A stretch of 6,723 nt of DNA from Candidatus Yanofskybacteria bacterium RIFOXYD1_FULL_42_10. GTDB taxonomy: Bacteria > Patescibacteriota > Minisyncoccia > 2-02-FULL-40-12 > GWA2-44-9. The stretch covers positions 186 through 6,908 of the forward strand of contig MGLG01000043.1 in NCBI GenBank assembly GCA_001795975.1. Direction: 5' to 3'. The position numbers and the translations under genes were made by a program. The notes under the pieces are model-generated. The model was given only the letters and a program-made list of their open reading frames with translations. It was not told the origin of the DNA and made no database searches. Within the stretch, counting starts at the first letter, position 1, and each line of letters starts with the position of its first letter. This document shows, one piece after another, positions 4,351 through 6,723 of this stretch.

Positions 4351-4884
4351 TTATCTAATTCCGGTCACGAAATTAACGAATTTTTTGGCGGCTGTTTCAG
4401 CTCCTTTTTTAGTGTTCCAGTATTGCGCCCAAGCCCATTCCCGGCCATATTCGTAAGAAACATAGATAATCTGACCGCGCCGGAACGATGTCCATGTCGG
4501 CATTTCGCCGGCTGTTGCGCATGACCATTGGTTCCATCCCCGGTAAGTATTTCCGGCGAGCAGAAAATAATCGTTGATTCCCGCACAATTTTTAGTTTCG
4601 TCCCAGGTATATTGCTGAAAACCTTGCCCGAAATATCTAATGGCCTTATCGCTCCGAATGCTTTGTCCGTTTACCTTGAGTATTTTATGCGCTTCAAAAC
4701 GAAAACCGTTTGAATCATTAAAAATCAGAATTTTGAAGTTTTTATAAACGAACGAATCGGCCAATGAGGAAATTTCCGCCGGAGCGCTAAAAAGAGCTGA
4801 AAAATCTTGTACTGATACTTCTTCTGCTTGAGCAAACGCTCCCAAAAAAATAACCAAAACGGAAACGATAATCAGAAATCTCAT
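4351..4884 (-). CDS. Secreted protein of unknown function, 177 aa
   Basis: Residues 1-20 are a clear signal peptide (R2, hydrophobic core, cleavage after A18-Q-A20). The mature part of about 157 aa has only two cysteines, C100 and C122, which could form a disulfide outside the cytoplasm. It is unusually rich in aromatic residues in its second half (FGQGFQQYTW, YRGWNQW, YVSYEYGREWAWAQYW), which suggests a compact beta-rich domain or a carbohydrate- or peptide-binding surface; this is inference only. I recognise no family. The ATG is supported by GGAGG 6 nt upstream (4891-4895) and a TTGACA-17-TAATAT promoter. It is transcribed divergently from obg, and no terminator separates it from the 83-aa protein gene downstream. 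Confidence 0.8.
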   Translation of the reverse strand: MRFLIIVSVLVIFLGAFAQAEEVSVQDFSALFSAPAEISSLADSFVYKNFKILIFNDSNGFRFEAHKILKVNGQSIRSDKAIRYFGQGFQQYTWDETKNCAGINDYFLLAGNTYRGWNQWSCATAGEMPTWTSFRRGQIIYVSYEYGREWAWAQYWNTKKGAETAAKKFVNFVTGIR

Positions 4885-4911
4885 TTTTAACCTCCCCGCA
4901 ATGGTTTCGGT

Positions 4912-4940
4912 ATATTACATTATCATTTGTTTTGTGTCAA
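4912..4940 (-). promoter_or_regulatory. Promoter of the secreted 177-aa protein gene
   Basis: On the minus strand TTGACA (4940-4935), 17 bp, TAATAT (4917-4912), leading to a start near 4905 and a leader of about 20 nt with GGAGG at 4895-4891. It overlaps the divergent obg promoter almost entirely on its upstream side. Confidence 0.75.
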
Positions 4941-4955
4941 CTTGTATGATATAAT
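4927..4955 (+). promoter_or_regulatory. Promoter of obg, extended -10 type
   Basis: TTGTTT (4927-4932), 17 bp, TATAAT (4950-4955), with TGA directly before the -10 box (TGn extension). Transcription should start near 4962, leaving a leader of about 47 nt before the ATG at 5009. Confidence 0.8.
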
Positions 4956-4990
4956 GTCTCAACAGAGATCTCTCAAGACAAGTAACATTG

Positions 4991-4995
4991 AAGGA
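4991..4995 (+). promoter_or_regulatory. Weak ribosome binding site of obg
   Basis: AAGGA ends 13 nt before the ATG at 5009, a long spacing. An alternative TTG start at 4988 would overlap it and would add seven residues not seen in Obg proteins, so ATG 5009 is preferred. Confidence 0.5.
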
Positions 4996-5008
4996 AACTT
5001 CTCCGATC

Positions 5009-6031
5009 ATGATAATAGACGATCTTACAATTAGGATAAAAGCGGGCAAGGGCGGGAATGGCATTATTGCTTTTAATAAAAACAAAGGCGCTTTGGGTCC
5101 CACCGGAGGCCGCGGAGGCAATGGGGGAGACATATATTTTATCGGCGTCTCCGATCTTGGCGCGCTCAATGCTCTTCGCAATACGAAGGTTTTTCATGCT
5201 GAAGACGGAAAGAACGGCCGGCATCAATTAAATGACGGCACCGCCGGTGAAGATATGATTATTCAAATTCCTGTCGGAACGGTAATTCATAATTTAACGA
5301 CGGGAACAAGTCCCGAACGAAGTCGCGAGGGCACGCAGCGCGCCTCTGCTTCGTACGGGACAAGCCAAGAGATAGTACGGGTAGGCGAACAAATATTGGC
5401 GGCCAAAGGCGGACATGGAGGCAAGGGCAATTTTCTTTTTAGGGGTCCCCACAGCACCAGCCCGATGAGATTTCAGGAAGGTTTGCCCGGAGAGCAATTT
5501 AATATCCGTTTAGAATTAAAAATGATAGCTGATGTCGGGTTAATCGGTCTTCCGAATGTCGGTAAATCAAGTTTGCTGAACGAACTTACCAAAGCCAAAA
5601 GCAAAGTCGCCAATTATCACTTCACTACTCTGGAACCTCATTTAGGTTCTTATTATGGACTTATTCTTGCCGACATTCCCGGTTTGATTGAGGGAGCATC
5701 GGAGGGCAAGGGGCTTGGAGTAAAGTTTCTCCGGCATATTGAACGAACGCGTGTCTTGTTTCATCTTGTTTCGGCGGAATCGGAAGATCCGGTGAAGGAT
5801 TATAAATCAATCAGAAATGAACTTGGCGCTTACAATAAAGCGCTGTTAGAAAAAGATGAATATCTTTTTTTGAGTAAGACCGATTTACTTGATGCCAAAA
5901 TAATCAAAGGGAAATTGGCTAAATTAAAAAAACTGAACAAAAAAGCTGTCGTTTTATCAATCCACGATGTGAATGCGATTGATTTAGTTCAAAAGATTCT
6001 CAATAAAATTGCACAAGAAAAGGAGATTTAA
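5009..6031 (+). CDS. obg: Obg GTPase (CgtA/ObgE family) with in-frame palindromic insertion
   Basis: Obg is an essential GTPase that binds the large ribosomal subunit and links ribosome assembly to nutrient and (p)ppGpp signals. The start MIIDDLTIRIKAGKGGNG matches the usual Obg N-terminus. Residues 1 to about 165 are the glycine-rich Obg fold (GGRGGNGGDIYF, AAKGGHGGKGN). The G domain follows: G1 G180-LPNVGKSS188, a switch region YHFTTLEPHLG, G3 D222-IPG225, and G4 S289-KTD292, where Ser replaces the common Asn. At 340 aa it lacks the C-terminal OCT domain of many Obg proteins. Residues near 100-120 (TSPERSREGTQRASASYGTS) are extra compared with other Obg proteins and are encoded by a palindromic repeat. 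Its tail overlaps the convergent P-type ATPase gene by 4 bp. Identification is firm; the effect of the insertion is unknown. Confidence 0.97.
   Translation: MIIDDLTIRIKAGKGGNGIIAFNKNKGALGPTGGRGGNGGDIYFIGVSDLGALNALRNTKVFHAEDGKNGRHQLNDGTAGEDMIIQIPVGTVIHNLTTGTSPERSREGTQRASASYGTSQEIVRVGEQILAAKGGHGGKGNFLFRGPHSTSPMRFQEGLPGEQFNIRLELKMIADVGLIGLPNVGKSSLLNELTKAKSKVANYHFTTLEPHLGSYYGLILADIPGLIEGASEGKGLGVKFLRHIERTRVLFHLVSAESEDPVKDYKSIRNELGAYNKALLEKDEYLFLSKTDLLDAKIIKGKLAKLKKLNKKAVVLSIHDVNAIDLVQKILNKIAQEKEI
5300..5364. mobile_element. Palindromic element inserted in frame in obg
   Basis: GTCCCGAACGAAG (5310-5322) pairs with CTTCGTACGGGAC (5349-5361) at 12 of 13 positions, and GAGG (5327-5330) pairs with CCTC (5343-5346) inside. 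It is flanked by near-identical direct repeats ACGGGAACAAG (5300-5310) and ACGGGACAAG (5355-5364), which may be a target duplication. It keeps the frame and adds about 20 Arg/Ser-rich residues. No transposase is present. This is the behaviour of Rickettsia palindromic elements, though the sequence family is not the same as far as I can tell. Confidence 0.7.
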
Positions 6032-6723
6032 ATTCTAATCTTTTTTAATCGCAAAGAGTTTAATACCACCGAAACGGAACTGAAAGCCATCGCCGCGCCG
6101 GCGAGAATGGGATTTAAGAGTATGCCGAATAGCGGCCAAAGCGCTCCGGCGGCGACTGGAATTAATATTAAATTATAAATGGAAGCCCAGAAAAGGTTTT
6201 GCTTGATGTTGGATAATGTTTTGCGGCTGATTTTTATTGCTTCGTAAATTCCGAGCGGATCGCCGGAGATTAAAGTGATATCGCCTGATTCTATTGCAAT
6301 GTCGGTGCCGGTGCCGATAGCGATACCGACATCAGCCTGCGTCAAAGCCGGCGCGTCATTTATCCCGTCTCCCACCATGGCCACTTTTTTGCCTTGCGCC
6401 TGAAGCTCTTTGATTTTTTCTGATTTTTGCTCTGGCAAAACTTTTGCCATGATGTTTTGTATTCCCACTTTTTCTCCGATTGCCTTGGCGGTGCGTTCGT
6501 TATCTCCGGTAATCATCCAAATTTCCAGTCCGAGTTTTTCCAATAATCGGATTGCCTGCGGCGCGCTTTCTTTTAAGGTGTCAGCAACAGCGATAACGCC
6601 TAATATTTTTTCTTGACTTGCAAGGAAGAGCAAGGTTTTGCCCTCTGATTCAAGAGCCATCGCCTGATTTTCTAATTTTTGGGAAAGCACAATGTCTATT
6701 TCTTCAAGCAAAGAGCGGTTGCC
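6028..6723 (-). CDS. copA: Cu(I)-type P1B ATPase, C-terminal part (5' end outside window)
   Basis: The minus-strand frame is open to the right edge, so these are the last 231 residues of a copper-exporting P-type ATPase. A TTG at 6711 is an internal leucine: the fragment opens with GNRSLLEE, matching the conserved G-N-R-x-L-x-E segment of the nucleotide-binding domain. Numbering from the edge, ITGDN is at 71-75, GDGINDAPAL at 118-127, and the last two membrane helices at about 174-195 and 198-220. These helices carry Y183-N184 and M212-A-F-S215-S216, the YN and MxxSS residues that define Cu(I)-transporting P1B-1 pumps. The enzyme uses ATP to export Cu(I). The phosphorylated DKTG loop, the CPC helix and any metal-binding N-terminal domain lie outside the window. 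The stop overlaps the obg stop by 4 bp, and no separate terminator is visible. Confidence 0.93.
   Translation of the reverse strand, partial: GNRSLLEEIDIVLSQKLENQAMALESEGKTLLFLASQEKILGVIAVADTLKESAPQAIRLLEKLGLEIWMITGDNERTAKAIGEKVGIQNIMAKVLPEQKSEKIKELQAQGKKVAMVGDGINDAPALTQADVGIAIGTGTDIAIESGDITLISGDPLGIYEAIKISRKTLSNIKQNLFWASIYNLILIPVAAGALWPLFGILLNPILAGAAMAFSSVSVVLNSLRLKKIRI

Noticed and set aside
5294..5497. Minus-strand open frame inside obg
   Set aside because: It is the antisense of the glycine-rich Obg fold and the palindromic insert, with no expression signals.

Overview
The window reads as a stretch of a bacterial chromosome, most likely from a Candidate Phyla Radiation (Patescibacteria, Parcubacteria-like) lineage or a similarly streamlined bacterium. 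That placement is inference. It rests on short genes, sigma70-type promoters with almost no 5' leader, little Shine-Dalgarno use in half of the genes, an Obg without the extra C-terminal domain, small secreted cohesin and dockerin proteins, and many small palindromic repeats.

Positions 1-1885 form a cell-surface locus. The C-terminus of a secreted protein is followed by a near-consensus promoter, a secreted dockerin protein and a membrane-anchored cohesin protein. A 50-bp perfect palindrome closes the unit. The anchored cohesin and secreted dockerin look like a small receptor-ligand pair on the outer face of the membrane.

Positions 1912-3075 hold a two-gene regulatory cassette. Its first gene joins a MerR-type DNA-binding domain directly to a GHKL ATPase of the anti-sigma/serine-kinase type. 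Its second gene encodes a STAS-like (DUF4325-type) protein. A tandem 13-bp repeat lies over the promoter. I read this as a compact partner-switching switch in which the ATPase carries its own DNA-binding domain; this is the best candidate for a little-described system here. It lies between a decayed 18-codon C-terminal remnant (1912-1968) and an intact paralogous gene (3078-3545, minus strand) for a HExxE-containing protein.

Positions 3546-4030 carry no convincing gene but hold a dense series of hairpins: four strong palindromes and one weaker nested one at 3649-3824, a 17-bp stem at 3927-3965, and an intrinsic terminator at 3995-4021. Two minus-strand genes follow: a small 83-aa protein and a secreted 177-aa protein, each with its own TTGACA promoter and Shine-Dalgarno site.

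Positions 4912-6723 hold housekeeping and metal-export genes. obg (GTPase) is transcribed from a promoter that overlaps the divergent promoter of the secreted protein. It contains an in-frame palindromic insertion of about 60 bp resembling the Rickettsia palindromic elements in behaviour. It overlaps tail to tail by 4 bp with the 3' part of a Cu(I)-type P1B ATPase gene that runs off the right edge.
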